This document shows positions 31,964 to 39,391 of a stretch of DNA of 41,078 nucleotides, in pieces. Within the stretch, counting starts at the first letter, position 1. Each line of letters starts with the position of its first letter. Made by a program: the position numbers and the translations under genes. The stretch spans positions 1 to 41,078 of the forward strand of contig JAQGIP010000046.1 in NCBI GenBank assembly GCA_028291055.1, in the 5' to 3' direction. The stretch comes from Caulobacter sp. Its GTDB lineage: Bacteria > Pseudomonadota > Alphaproteobacteria > Caulobacterales > Caulobacteraceae. The notes under the pieces were generated by a model, which saw only the letters and a program-made list of their open reading frames with translations, was not told the origin of the DNA and made no database searches.

Positions 31964-33349
31964 ATGAATCTTCGCCTGTACGACACCGCGCGCCGTGAAA
32001 AGCGCGACTTCGTCCCCGCCGATCCGGGCCGGGTGACGATGTATGTCTGCGGGCCCACGGTCTACGGCTTCGCCCACATCGGCAATTTCCGGCCCGTCGT
32101 GGCCTTCGACGTGCTGTTCCGCATGCTGCGCCATGTCTATGGGCAGGACGCGGTCCTCTATGCCCGCAACGTCACCGACGTGGACGACAAGATCAACGCC
32201 AAGGCGGCCGACGAGGGCGTCGACATCGGCGTGATCACCGACCGCTACCTGGCCGCCTATCTGGAAGATGCGGATGCCCTGTGCGCTCTGCGTCCGACCT
32301 ACGCCCCGGAAGCCACCGACTATATCGATCAGATGGTGACCGCGATCGCCGACCTGATCGAACGCGGCGGCGCCTACGAAGCCGAAGGCCATGTGCTGTT
32401 CGACACCCAGGCCGCCCCCGACTACGGCGCCCTCTCGGGCCGCACGCTGGACGACATGATCGCCGGCGCCCGCGTCGAGGTCGCGCCCTACAAAAGGAAC
32501 GCCGCCGACTTCGTGCTGTGGAAGCCTTCCAAGGAAAACGAACCCTCCTGGCCCTCGCCCTGGGGCGCCGGGCGTCCCGGCTGGCACAGCGAATGCTCGA
32601 CCATGATCGAGGCCGTGCTGGGCGCCACCATCGACATCCACGGCGGCGGCATCGACCTGGTCTTCCCCCACCATGAGAACGAACTGGCCCAGGCCCGGTG
32701 CGCCCACGACGGCGCGCCCCTGGCCCACTATTGGATGCACAACGGCTTCCTCGATATCGAGGGAGAGAAGATGTCCAAGAGCCTGGGCAACGTCATCATC
32801 CCCCATGAGCTGCTGAAGGTGGTGCCGGGCGAGGTGCTGCGCTGGGCCCTGCTGTCGGCCCACTACCGCCAGCCGCTCGACTGGACCGAGGCGCTGATCG
32901 TGCAATCGCGCGGCTCGCTCGACCGCTTCTACGGCGCCCTGCAACGGGTCAAGGGCATGGAGACCAAGGCCACCAGGCCGCCCGCCGCCTTCCTCGAAGC
33001 CCTGGCCGACGACCTCAACACCCCCAAGGCCATCGCCGAACTGTTCGCGCTCGCCAAGACCCTGGAGACGGCCACCGATGGCGTCGCCAAAGCCAAGGCC
33101 AAGGGCGAACTGCTGGCCGCCGCCGGCCTGCTGGGCTTCCTCGCCGCCGATCCCGACGCCTGGTTCGCCGGCGGCGCCGACGACGACCTGAAGACCAAGG
33201 TGGAAGACCTGCTGGTGCGCCGCGCCGAAGCCCGCAAGGCCAAGGACTTCGCCACCGCCGATGCGATCCGGGGCGAACTGGACGCCCTGGGTGTTGTGGT
33301 CATGGACGGCGCCGACGGGGCGACCTGGCGGCTCAAAGAGCCTGCCTAG
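31964..33349 (+). CDS. cysS: Cysteinyl-tRNA synthetase
   Basis: Charges tRNA-Cys. The 461-residue class I synthetase contains HIGN (YGFAHIGNFR) near residue 38 and KMSKS (GEKMSKSLGN) near 269. Zinc ligands are expected in YVCGPTVY, WHSECS and HHENELAQ, all present. ATG at 31964 lies within divergent distance of folE. Its C-terminal part (helical bundle plus small domain) is complete, with a final WRLKEP. Family A repeat copy 3 follows its stop immediately (33371). Confidence 0.97.
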   Translation: MNLRLYDTARREKRDFVPADPGRVTMYVCGPTVYGFAHIGNFRPVVAFDVLFRMLRHVYGQDAVLYARNVTDVDDKINAKAADEGVDIGVITDRYLAAYLEDADALCALRPTYAPEATDYIDQMVTAIADLIERGGAYEAEGHVLFDTQAAPDYGALSGRTLDDMIAGARVEVAPYKRNAADFVLWKPSKENEPSWPSPWGAGRPGWHSECSTMIEAVLGATIDIHGGGIDLVFPHHENELAQARCAHDGAPLAHYWMHNGFLDIEGEKMSKSLGNVIIPHELLKVVPGEVLRWALLSAHYRQPLDWTEALIVQSRGSLDRFYGALQRVKGMETKATRPPAAFLEALADDLNTPKAIAELFALAKTLETATDGVAKAKAKGELLAAAGLLGFLAADPDAWFAGGADDDLKTKVEDLLVRRAEARKAKDFATADAIRGELDALGVVVMDGADGATWRLKEPA

Positions 33350-33370
33350 CGCCGCCGCGCCACCCCCTAA

Positions 33371-33403
33371 TCCGCTCGTCCCCGCGCAGGCGGGGATCCA
33401 AGC
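33371..33403. repeat. Family A repeat, copy 3 (single arm), between cysS and the GIY-YIG gene
   Basis: TCCGCTCGTCCCCGCGCAGG followed by CGGGGATCCAAGC, nearly identical to the left arm of copy 4. No right arm is seen before the nuclease gene. Its hairpin could serve as the cysS terminator. Confidence 0.85.
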
Positions 33404-33484
33404 CGAGCTTGTGATTTCGCGCTCGCGGTGGTGCAATTTCCAACGCCGCCAGGAGCCCACCTGTCGGGCTGAGCGGAATCCAGG

Positions 33485-33772
33485 ATGGCGTTCCACACCT
33501 ACCTGATGGCCAGCGCCCCCTACGGCACGCTGTACTGCGGCCACTCCGACAATCTCGCCGGCCGCATCTACGTCCACCGGGAAAAACTGCTGAAGGGCTT
33601 CACCAGCCAGTACGGCATTCTGCGGCTTGTCTGGTATGAGCACCATGAAACACGTTCAGCCGCCTTCACGCGCGAGCGCAGGATCAAGAAATGGGAACGG
33701 GCGTGGAAGATACGGCTGATCGAGGAGATGAACCCCCGGTGGGACGACCTGTACGCAGACCTCTTTCTATGA
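33485..33772 (+). CDS. Single-domain GIY-YIG endonuclease
   Basis: 95 residues. The motif-derived elements are Y6 in TYLMAS (GIY position), YCG at 17-19 (YIG position), the catalytic-type R27 in NLAGRIYVHRE, GFTSQYGILRLVWYE, a basic ERRIKKWERAWKIRLIEEMNPRWDDL stretch, and the final DLYADLFL. This matches the stand-alone GIY-YIG family abundant in alphaproteobacteria. These may cut DNA, but most have no demonstrated function. It lies between family A copies 3 (33371) and 4 (33808), the latter starting 36 nt after the stop. Start ATG at 33485 has AGGATGG close by. No MTase, restriction or phage gene is adjacent. Confidence 0.88.
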   Translation: MAFHTYLMASAPYGTLYCGHSDNLAGRIYVHREKLLKGFTSQYGILRLVWYEHHETRSAAFTRERRIKKWERAWKIRLIEEMNPRWDDLYADLFL

Positions 33773-33807
33773 CGGCCTTCCAGTGAGGGTGCCTGCAATC
33801 CCCAACC

Positions 33808-33949
33808 CCGCTCGTCCCCGCGCAGGCGGGGATCCAAGCGGCCTGTCAGAACACGCGCGTCGCTGCGATGACGTACGCGGGCGGCTTAACAGACCGGCGC
33901 CCTTCCGCAGCGCCAGCTTGGATCCCCGCCTGCGCGGGGACGAGCGGAG
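33808..33949. repeat. Family A palindromic repeat, copy 4 (complete, near-perfect)
   Basis: Left arm 33808-33841 (CCGCTCGTCCCCGCGCAGGC, GGGGATCCAAGCGG) and right arm 33917-33949 (GCTTGGATCCCCGCCTGCGC, GGGGACGAGCGGA) are near-perfect reverse complements around about 75 nt. This is the cleanest copy in the window. It fills most of the 290-nt gap between the GIY-YIG gene and the SRPBCC gene; the remaining 110 nt show no gene. Confidence 0.9.
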
Positions 33950-34063
33950 TTTAGGGGATTCGGGATGCCCGGAGATGTGTGCAGCCGCCAGCGCCCGCCC
34001 GCACAGATTACACATGTCATTTTCCACTTCCCGCCACCCCGGGATCGGGTTTAACTGTCCGCC

Positions 34064-34534
34064 ATGAGCTTTCGCGTCGAAAACCGCCTGGGCGTCACCG
34101 CCCCGTCCGAAATCATCTGGGAGGTCATTTCCGACCTGCCCAAATGGTCCGAATGGAACCCCCTCTACACCCATGCGCAGGGCGAGATCGGCTTCGGCAA
34201 GAGGCTGACCCTGACCCTTCAGCTGCCCGGCTATCCGCCCGAGACCATCACCCCGGTGGTGGCCAGCTGGACGCCGGAGGAACTGCTCCACTGGCAGATG
34301 TCGATGTCCGGCGGCTTCCTGCGCTCGACCCGCTATCTGGAAATCCACCGCCTGTCGGACACCGGCTGCATCTTCTCCAACGGCGAGGCCTTCAAGGGCA
34401 TCGCGGCCATGTTCTTCCCCCGCAAGATGAAGCGCGCCCTGCGCCAGGGCTTCGCCGAGCTGGGCGAGGCCGTGAAGGCGCGCTCCGAAGCGCTCTGGCA
34501 TGAGCGCGGCGGCAACCCCACCTCTCCCCCATGA
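34064..34534 (+). CDS. SRPBCC-fold (polyketide cyclase/START-like) protein
   Basis: 156-residue protein with the SRPBCC helix-grip fold, which usually binds a hydrophobic ligand. The family pattern is clear: VTAPSEIIWEVISDLPKWSEWNPLY near the start, the central TETITPVVASWTPEELLHWQMS strand region, and the long C-terminal helix (GFAELGEAVKARSEALW). ATG at 34064; a TGA at 34532-34534 overlaps the ATG of the iscU-like gene (ATGA). It is therefore the first gene of a four-gene unit with iscU-like, yidD and thrS. The ligand is unknown. Confidence 0.88.
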   Translation: MSFRVENRLGVTAPSEIIWEVISDLPKWSEWNPLYTHAQGEIGFGKRLTLTLQLPGYPPETITPVVASWTPEELLHWQMSMSGGFLRSTRYLEIHRLSDTGCIFSNGEAFKGIAAMFFPRKMKRALRQGFAELGEAVKARSEALWHERGGNPTSPP

Positions 34535-35013
34535 TCGACGACCTCTACTCGGCCAGGATCCTGGCGGCCGCGGCCAACATGCCGCGCGCCGGACGGCTGG
34601 CCGCGCCCGACGCGTCGTCCGAAAAGACCTCCAAGCTCTGCGGCAGCCGCATCCTGGTGGACGTGGTCATGGACGGCGATCGCGTCGCCGACTTTGCCCA
34701 GGAGGTGAAGGCCTGCGCCCTGGGCCAGGCCGCCGCCGCCGTGCTCGGCGAGAGCGTGGTCGGGGCCACGGTGGGCGAAATCGAGGCTGCGCGCGATGCG
34801 CTTCGTGCTATGTTGAAGCAGGGCGGCTCCCCGCCTGAAGGACGTTTCGCCGGTCTCGCCATGCTCGCGCCTGTCAAAGACTACCCGCCCCGCCATGCCT
34901 CGACGCTGCTCGCGTTCGAAGCCGCGGCGGAGGCTGCGCGCAACGCCGTTTCCCAAGCCCAGCTCGCCGGCCAAAGCCTTGACGACCGAACTAGCGGCGT
35001 CGACGCGGCTTGA
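34531..35013 (+). CDS. IscU/NifU-like Fe-S scaffold family protein, third cysteine missing
   Basis: 160 residues of the IscU N-type fold. Two of the three cysteines of IscU are visible: Cys in SKLCGSRI (about residue 37) and in VKACALGQAAA (about 62). The third, expected in the HCS motif near the C-terminus, is replaced: the region reads YPPRHASTLLAFEAA (Ala in the Cys position). As recalled, alphaproteobacterial paralogs next to yidD often share this change, so it may be a subfamily trait rather than a loss. The ATG overlaps the SRPBCC stop, and yidD starts 57 nt downstream. The true iscU/sufU role is unlikely without the third Cys; a specialised iron-sulfur or metal role is inferred. Confidence 0.82.
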   Translation: MIDDLYSARILAAAANMPRAGRLAAPDASSEKTSKLCGSRILVDVVMDGDRVADFAQEVKACALGQAAAAVLGESVVGATVGEIEAARDALRAMLKQGGSPPEGRFAGLAMLAPVKDYPPRHASTLLAFEAAAEAARNAVSQAQLAGQSLDDRTSGVDAA

Positions 35014-35070
35014 TCCCGTGCATCGGCGCGGGTTAAGCGCCGGGCTTCGTTCACCCAGACACGCGTCGGC

Positions 35071-35328
35071 ATGACCCTCTACGAACGCAGCGTCCGCTTC
35101 GCGCTCCGCGCCTACAAGCTGACCCTGTCGCCCTGGATCGGGCGCACCTGCCGGTTTGCCCCGAGCTGTTCGGAGTATGCCGCCGACGCCCTGATCCAAC
35201 ACGGTCCCATTCGCGGTTTCGGCCTGGCGTTTGGCCGTGTCTGCAGATGCAACCCCATGGGCGGATCGGGCTATGACCCGGTTCCCCCGCGAGCGCCCAA
35301 AAACGGGCGCCGGAAGTGCGAGACATGA
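35071..35328 (+). CDS. yidD: Membrane protein insertion efficiency factor
   Basis: 85-residue membrane-associated protein aiding YidC-dependent insertion. Motifs: [34 protein letters not shown], with the [11 protein letters not shown] segment that marks YidD, and [17 protein letters not shown]. Three cysteines in CR.APSC and CRCNP are conserved. Its TGA overlaps the thrS ATG (35325-35328). In many bacteria yidD lies between rnpA and yidC; here that slot (2343-2333) is empty and yidD is in the thrS operon, an arrangement I recall in several alphaproteobacteria. Confidence 0.96.
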   Translation: MTLYERSVRFALRAYKLTLSPWIGRTCRFAPSCSEYAADALIQHGPIRGFGLAFGRVCRCNPMGGSGYDPVPPRAPKNGRRKCET

Positions 35329-37256
35329 TCGACCTGATTTTCCCCGACGGCGCCAGTCGTCCCTATCCCGAAGGCAGTAGCGGCCGCGACGTCGCCGCCT
35401 CCATCTCCAAGTCGCTCGAAAAGCGCACCCTGCTGGTGCGCCTCGACGGCAAGCTGCTGGACCTCGACCGGCCCCTGCCCGCCGGCGGCAAGTTCGAGCT
35501 GGTGATGCGCGATGACCCGGATGCGCTGGACACCATCCGCCACGACACGGCCCACGTGCTGGCCGAGGCCGTCCAGGAGCTGTTTCCCGGCACCCAGGTG
35601 ACCATCGGCCCCAATATCGAGGACGGCTTCTTCTACGACTTCGCCCGCGAGGAGCCCTTCTCGACGGACGATTTCGCGGCCATCGAAAAGAAGATGCGCG
35701 AGATCGTCGACCGCGACGAGAAGATCGAGCGCGTCGAGGTCAGCCGCGACGACGCCATCGCCGACTTCCTGTCGATGGGCGAAAAGTACAAGGCCGAGAT
35801 CATCGAGAGCATCCCGGCCGGCGAGACGGTCACGGTCTACAAGCAGGGCAAGTGGAAGGACCTCTGCCGGGGCCCCCACCTGCCGTCGACGAAACACGTC
35901 GGCAAGGCCTTCAAGCTGACCAAGCTGGCCGGCGCCTACTGGCGCGGCGACCAGAACAACGCCCAGCTGCAACGCATCTACGGCACGGCCTGGGCCAGCG
36001 AGGAGGACCTCGCGGCCTACCTCAAGCGCGTCGAGGAAGCCGAGAAGCGGGATCACCGCAAGGTCGGCAAGGCCATGGACCTCTTCCACATCCAGGAAGA
36101 GGGCAAGGGCATGGTGTTCTGGCACCCCAAGGGCTGGACGCTGTATCGCGTGCTGGAGGCCTATATGCGCCGCCGGGTCGAGGGTAGCGACTATGTCGAG
36201 GTCAAGACGCCCCAGGTGCTGGACCGCGGCCTGTGGGAGCGTTCGGGCCACTGGGAGAAGTTCGGCCACGCCATGTTCACCTGCGAAACGGATGAGGGCG
36301 AGAGCCTGGCCGTCAAGCCGATGAACTGCCCCGGCCACGTCCAGATCTTCAACGTCGGCCAGAAGAGCTACCGCGACCTGCCCCTGCGCATGGCCGAGTT
36401 CGGGGCCTGCCACCGCTACGAGCCCTCGGGCGGCCTGCACGGCATCCTGCGCGTGCGCGCCTTCACCCAGGACGACGGCCACATCTTCTGCCGCGACGAC
36501 CAGATCGAGAGCGAGACGAAGGACTTCGTCGAGCTGCTCCACTCCATCTACGACGACCTCGGCGTCGAACTGCACAGCGTCAAGCTCGCCCTGCGCCCCG
36601 ACCTGCGGGCGGGGACGGACGAAACGTGGGACATCGCCGAATCCAAGCTGGAACGCGCCGCCAAGGCCGCCGGCGTCGAGGTCGAGCTCCTGCCCGGCGA
36701 GGGCGCCTTCTATGGCCCCAAGCTGGAGTTCCACCTGAAGGACGCCATCGGCCGCACCTGGCAGTGCGGCACGCTGCAACTCGACTTCGTGTTGCCCGAG
36801 CGCCTCGACGCCGAGTACGTGGCCGAAGACGGCTCCAAGCAGCGTCCCGTCATGCTGCACCGGGCCATCCTGGGCACCTTCGAACGCTTCCTCGGCATCC
36901 TGATCGAGAACTACGGCGGGGCCTTCCCCCTGTGGCTCGCCCCGGTCCAGGTGGTGGTCGCCACCATCACCTCCGACGCCGACGACTACGCCGCCCAGGT
37001 GGTTAAGACGCTGAAGGCCGCCGGCCTGCGCGTCGAGCTCGACGTGCGCAACGAGAAGGTCGGCTACAAGGTCCGCGAACACAGCCTGGCCAAGGTCCCG
37101 GTCCTGGCCGTCGTCGGCCGCCAGGAAGCCGAAGCCGGCCAGGTGGCGCTCCGCCGCCTAGGCTCCCAGGGTCAGGAAGTGCTGTCCCTGGAAGACGCCG
37201 CCAAGGCGCTGGGGCTTGAAGCCCTGGCGCCGGACCTGAAGCGCGCCACCGCCTAA
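35325..37256 (+). CDS. thrS: Threonyl-tRNA synthetase
   Basis: Charges tRNA-Thr. The 643-residue class II enzyme has a TGS domain (about 1-60), the editing domain (about 70-230, with [11 protein letters not shown] and YWRGDQNN), the catalytic core (motif 2 in [27 protein letters not shown]), and the C-terminal anticodon-binding domain (from about 540, [10 protein letters not shown]). ATG at 35325 with GGAAG upstream is chosen because it overlaps the yidD stop; a GTG at 35316 is an alternative that adds three residues. It is the last gene of the SRPBCC, iscU-like, yidD, thrS unit. Repeat B follows. Confidence 0.97.
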   Translation: MIDLIFPDGASRPYPEGSSGRDVAASISKSLEKRTLLVRLDGKLLDLDRPLPAGGKFELVMRDDPDALDTIRHDTAHVLAEAVQELFPGTQVTIGPNIEDGFFYDFAREEPFSTDDFAAIEKKMREIVDRDEKIERVEVSRDDAIADFLSMGEKYKAEIIESIPAGETVTVYKQGKWKDLCRGPHLPSTKHVGKAFKLTKLAGAYWRGDQNNAQLQRIYGTAWASEEDLAAYLKRVEEAEKRDHRKVGKAMDLFHIQEEGKGMVFWHPKGWTLYRVLEAYMRRRVEGSDYVEVKTPQVLDRGLWERSGHWEKFGHAMFTCETDEGESLAVKPMNCPGHVQIFNVGQKSYRDLPLRMAEFGACHRYEPSGGLHGILRVRAFTQDDGHIFCRDDQIESETKDFVELLHSIYDDLGVELHSVKLALRPDLRAGTDETWDIAESKLERAAKAAGVEVELLPGEGAFYGPKLEFHLKDAIGRTWQCGTLQLDFVLPERLDAEYVAEDGSKQRPVMLHRAILGTFERFLGILIENYGGAFPLWLAPVQVVVATITSDADDYAAQVVKTLKAAGLRVELDVRNEKVGYKVREHSLAKVPVLAVVGRQEAEAGQVALRRLGSQGQEVLSLEDAAKALGLEALAPDLKRATA

Positions 37257-37260
37257 CGCG

Positions 37261-37331
37261 CCCTCCCCACAGACGCGCTCGCGCGCGCCGCTGGGGGGAG
37301 GTGGCCCGCGTCAGCGGGTCGGAGGGGGGCG
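37261..37331. repeat. Family B element, half-size copy after thrS
   Basis: CCCTCCCCACAGA, hairpin CGCGCTCGCGCGCG, GGGGGGAGG, second hairpin (GGCCCGCGTCAGCGGGTC), then GGAGGGGGG. Same order as 8949-9015 and 30848-30903. It starts 5 nt after the thrS stop and may act as its terminator. Confidence 0.75.
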
Positions 37332-37395
37332 TGCCGTGCGCGGCGCGTCCCCTTCCTGCGTCTGAGGTCCGGACTCAACAACAATCACCCCCCAC

Positions 37396-37430
37396 ACTCC
37401 GCTCATCCTCGCGAACGCGGGGATCCAGGC
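37396..37430. repeat. Family A repeat, copy 5 (single arm)
   Basis: ACTCCGCTCATCCTCGCGAA followed by CGCGGGGATCCAGGC, then a run of T (TTTTTT at 37431-37436). It resembles the left arm of copies 1-4 with two changes. With the T run it could form a terminator for thrS. No partner arm is seen. Confidence 0.75.
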
Positions 37431-37515
37431 TTTTTTGCTGGCCAGGCAAAACCCACCGCCGCGGTCAGTACGAAGTGTGGCCGCCGTCAGCTCGGTCGGT
37501 GGCGCCCGAAGGTAT

Positions 37516-37656
37516 GTCCACGAACCACACGAACCACACCAACGTGCTTCGACGGGCTCAGCGAACCTTCTCCGACGAAGTCGGCAAAAATGGCTTCGCT
37601 GGCTACACGCCAGACGCGTCAGGATAGCGTTGGTGTGGTTCGTGTGGTTCGTGGAC
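37516..37656. repeat. Family D: perfect 29-bp inverted repeat
   Basis: Left arm 37516-37544 (GTCCACGAACCACACGAACC, ACACCAACG) and right arm 37628-37656 are exact reverse complements over 29 bp. The 83-nt spacer contains smaller hairpins (CCGACGAAGTCGG followed by CAAAAA) and the CTTCGACGGGCTCAGCG motif. It lies in the 424-nt gene-free gap 37257-37680 between thrS and the dioxygenase gene, which is filled by copies of families B, A and D in that order. Confidence 0.9.
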
Positions 37657-37680
37657 AATCTTACTTGGAGGGCTGCGCCC

Positions 37681-38514
37681 CTAGCTCAACGGCCCGCCGT
37701 CCAACGTGATCCGGTGCATCAGCCGGTAGTGTCCCTGATAATCGTTCATGGCGAAGTGCCAGGTCGCGCGGTTGTCCCAGATGGCGATGGACCCCGGCGC
37801 CCACGAAAACCGCGTATGGAAGCGCGGCTGCATGGCGTGGGCGTAAAGCTCCATCAGCAGGGCGCGGCCCTCGTCCGGCGCCATGCCGACGATCCCCGTC
37901 GTGAAGGACGGATTGACGTATAGGGCCTTCTTGCCGCTGCCCGGATGGGTGATGACCACCGGGTGGATGGCCTCGGGCGTGTCCTTGTGGCCGGCCAGGT
38001 CGGCGCGGTCGGTCTGGGCATAGACGCTGGCTTCGCCGAACACATGGGCCGAGGCGTGGTGGGCCTTGAGCGGCGCGATCTTCGCCTTCATCTCGTCGGA
38101 AAGGGCGTCGTAGGCCGCATACATGTTGGCGAACAGGGTGTCGCCGCCGGTCGGCGGGGTGACCACGGCCATCAGCACCGAGCCCATGGCGGGGCAGGTG
38201 TCGTAGCTGTGGTCGGTGTGCCAGCCGCCGCCGATGTTGGTGGTCTGGGCCTCGGCCTTCTCGACCTTGGCGATCTCGGGATAGCGCTCGGTCTTGGGGA
38301 AGTAGCGGTTCACCACGATCGGGCCGATGCGTTTGGCGAAGGCGATCTGCGCCTCCGGCGTCAGCACCGCGCCATGCAGGAAGGCCACGCCCCGGTCATA
38401 GACGGCCGCGCGGACCGCATCGATTTCCGCGTCGGTGGCGCGGGCCGCGTCGATCCCCTCCACCAGGGCGCCGCAGCCCTCCAGCGGGCGGATCGCAAGC
38501 GTATCGGTGTGCAT
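37681..38514 (-). CDS. TauD/TfdA family Fe(II)/2-oxoglutarate dioxygenase
   Basis: Non-heme iron dioxygenase of 277 residues, cytoplasmic. The iron triad is His99 and Asp101 in WHTDHSYD and His253 in DNRATWHFAMNDY; Arg268 in HRITLDG binds 2-oxoglutarate. The N-terminal PLEGCGALVEGID and GVAFLHGAVLTPEAQIAFAKRIG segments are typical. ATG at 38514 gives the family's usual start; the longer frame to 38580 is unsupported. The relatives attack taurine, alkylsulfates or aryloxyalkanoates; the substrate here is unknown. It is divergent from a Crp/Fnr regulator with 83 nt between. Confidence 0.92.
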   Translation of the reverse strand: MHTDTLAIRPLEGCGALVEGIDAARATDAEIDAVRAAVYDRGVAFLHGAVLTPEAQIAFAKRIGPIVVNRYFPKTERYPEIAKVEKAEAQTTNIGGGWHTDHSYDTCPAMGSVLMAVVTPPTGGDTLFANMYAAYDALSDEMKAKIAPLKAHHASAHVFGEASVYAQTDRADLAGHKDTPEAIHPVVITHPGSGKKALYVNPSFTTGIVGMAPDEGRALLMELYAHAMQPRFHTRFSWAPGSIAIWDNRATWHFAMNDYQGHYRLMHRITLDGGPLS

Positions 38515-38597
38515 TTCGGGCCTCCCATGGCCTTGTCTCGTTGAAGCCAGGATAGCGGGCCGCTTGGCGATGATTGTCACTCAAGTTACATTTCTTG
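38515..38597. promoter_or_regulatory. Divergent dioxygenase / Crp-Fnr intergenic region with an imperfect palindrome
   Basis: The 83-nt gap contains GTCACTCAAGTTAC, a near-palindrome (5 of 6 arm pairs match) inside ATTGTCACTCAAGTTACATT at about 38572-38591, and TCAAG...CTTGA with 8 nt between. It partly overlaps the upstream TTG start of the regulator. This is a reasonable operator candidate for autoregulation. Confidence 0.4.
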
Positions 38598-39284
38598 ATG
38601 GCCCTGAACGACCGCGACCAGGCGAAAGCCATCCTCTCCCAGTCCGGCTGGCTGAAGGATCACGGCGCCGACCTCACCGAACCCCTGCTGACCCACGGCC
38701 GGCTGCTGCGTCTCCAGCACGGCCAATGGGCCCAGGCCGAGGGCGACGACCAGACCGGCCTGCTGGTGGTCATCGCCGGCGAGGTGCAGATGTTTTGCAA
38801 GGCGCCCGGCGACCGCGAAGTCCTCATGGGCCATGGCGGCGCCGGCCTGGCCATCGGCCAGACCCTGCGCTTCGGCGGCGGCCCCCGGCTGGTCACGGTG
38901 ATCAGCCTGGGCGAGACCCTGGTGCTGCAGGTCACCGACCGCGCCCTGACCCGCATCGCCGCCGAGGCGCCGCAGATCTGGCAGGCCGTGGCCGCGCTCC
39001 TCTACCTGCAACTGCGCGGTCTGGTGCAGCTGGTGGCCGAGACCATCGCGCTCCCGCCGCGCCAACGTCTGGCCGCGCGCCTGGACCTGCTCAGCGCCGG
39101 CGCCCGGGACCGCTCCCTGCTGCGCCTCAGCCAACAGGCCCTGGCCGAGATGCTGGGCCTGACCCGCAAGACCGTGAACGCCTATCTCGCCGAGTTCGAA
39201 CGCGACGGCCTCATCCGCCGCGGCTACGGCGAGATCACCCTGCTGGACCGCCGCCGCCTGCGCGCCGTGGCCGAACGTCCTTAA
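38598..39284 (+). CDS. Crp/Fnr family transcriptional regulator
   Basis: 228-residue regulator. The N-terminal cNMP-binding-like beta-roll covers about residues 25-135 (TGLLVVIAGEVQMFCKAPGDREVLMGHGGAG), without the FNR cysteines, so it is not an oxygen-sensing iron-sulfur protein. The C-terminal HTH (about 165-215) reads LSQQALAEMLGLTRKTVNAYLAEFERDGLI. ATG at 38598 is chosen; a TTG at 38574 would add 8 residues. It is divergent from the TauD gene, which it might control, and upstream of an SDR gene. A shared motif with the SDR promoter is described in the findings. The effector is unknown. Confidence 0.9.
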   Translation: MALNDRDQAKAILSQSGWLKDHGADLTEPLLTHGRLLRLQHGQWAQAEGDDQTGLLVVIAGEVQMFCKAPGDREVLMGHGGAGLAIGQTLRFGGGPRLVTVISLGETLVLQVTDRALTRIAAEAPQIWQAVAALLYLQLRGLVQLVAETIALPPRQRLAARLDLLSAGARDRSLLRLSQQALAEMLGLTRKTVNAYLAEFERDGLIRRGYGEITLLDRRRLRAVAERP

Positions 39285-39391
39285 GAGCAAACGCCCAAGC
39301 CACCCCAGGAAATCTCGCTCGCCTGCCTCCCGTCAGCGGCCTAGTAGCTATCGTCATGCAAGTTTCTAAACAAAACCCCTCGGAGACGGCC

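Noticed and set aside
33485..33772. Homing endonuclease or restriction enzyme
   Set aside because: The GIY-YIG protein has no DNA-specificity domain, no intron or intein context and no methyltransferase neighbour.
37516..37656. Insertion sequence or integron attachment site
   Set aside because: No transposase or integrase ORF lies between or near the arms; the spacer is too short to encode one.
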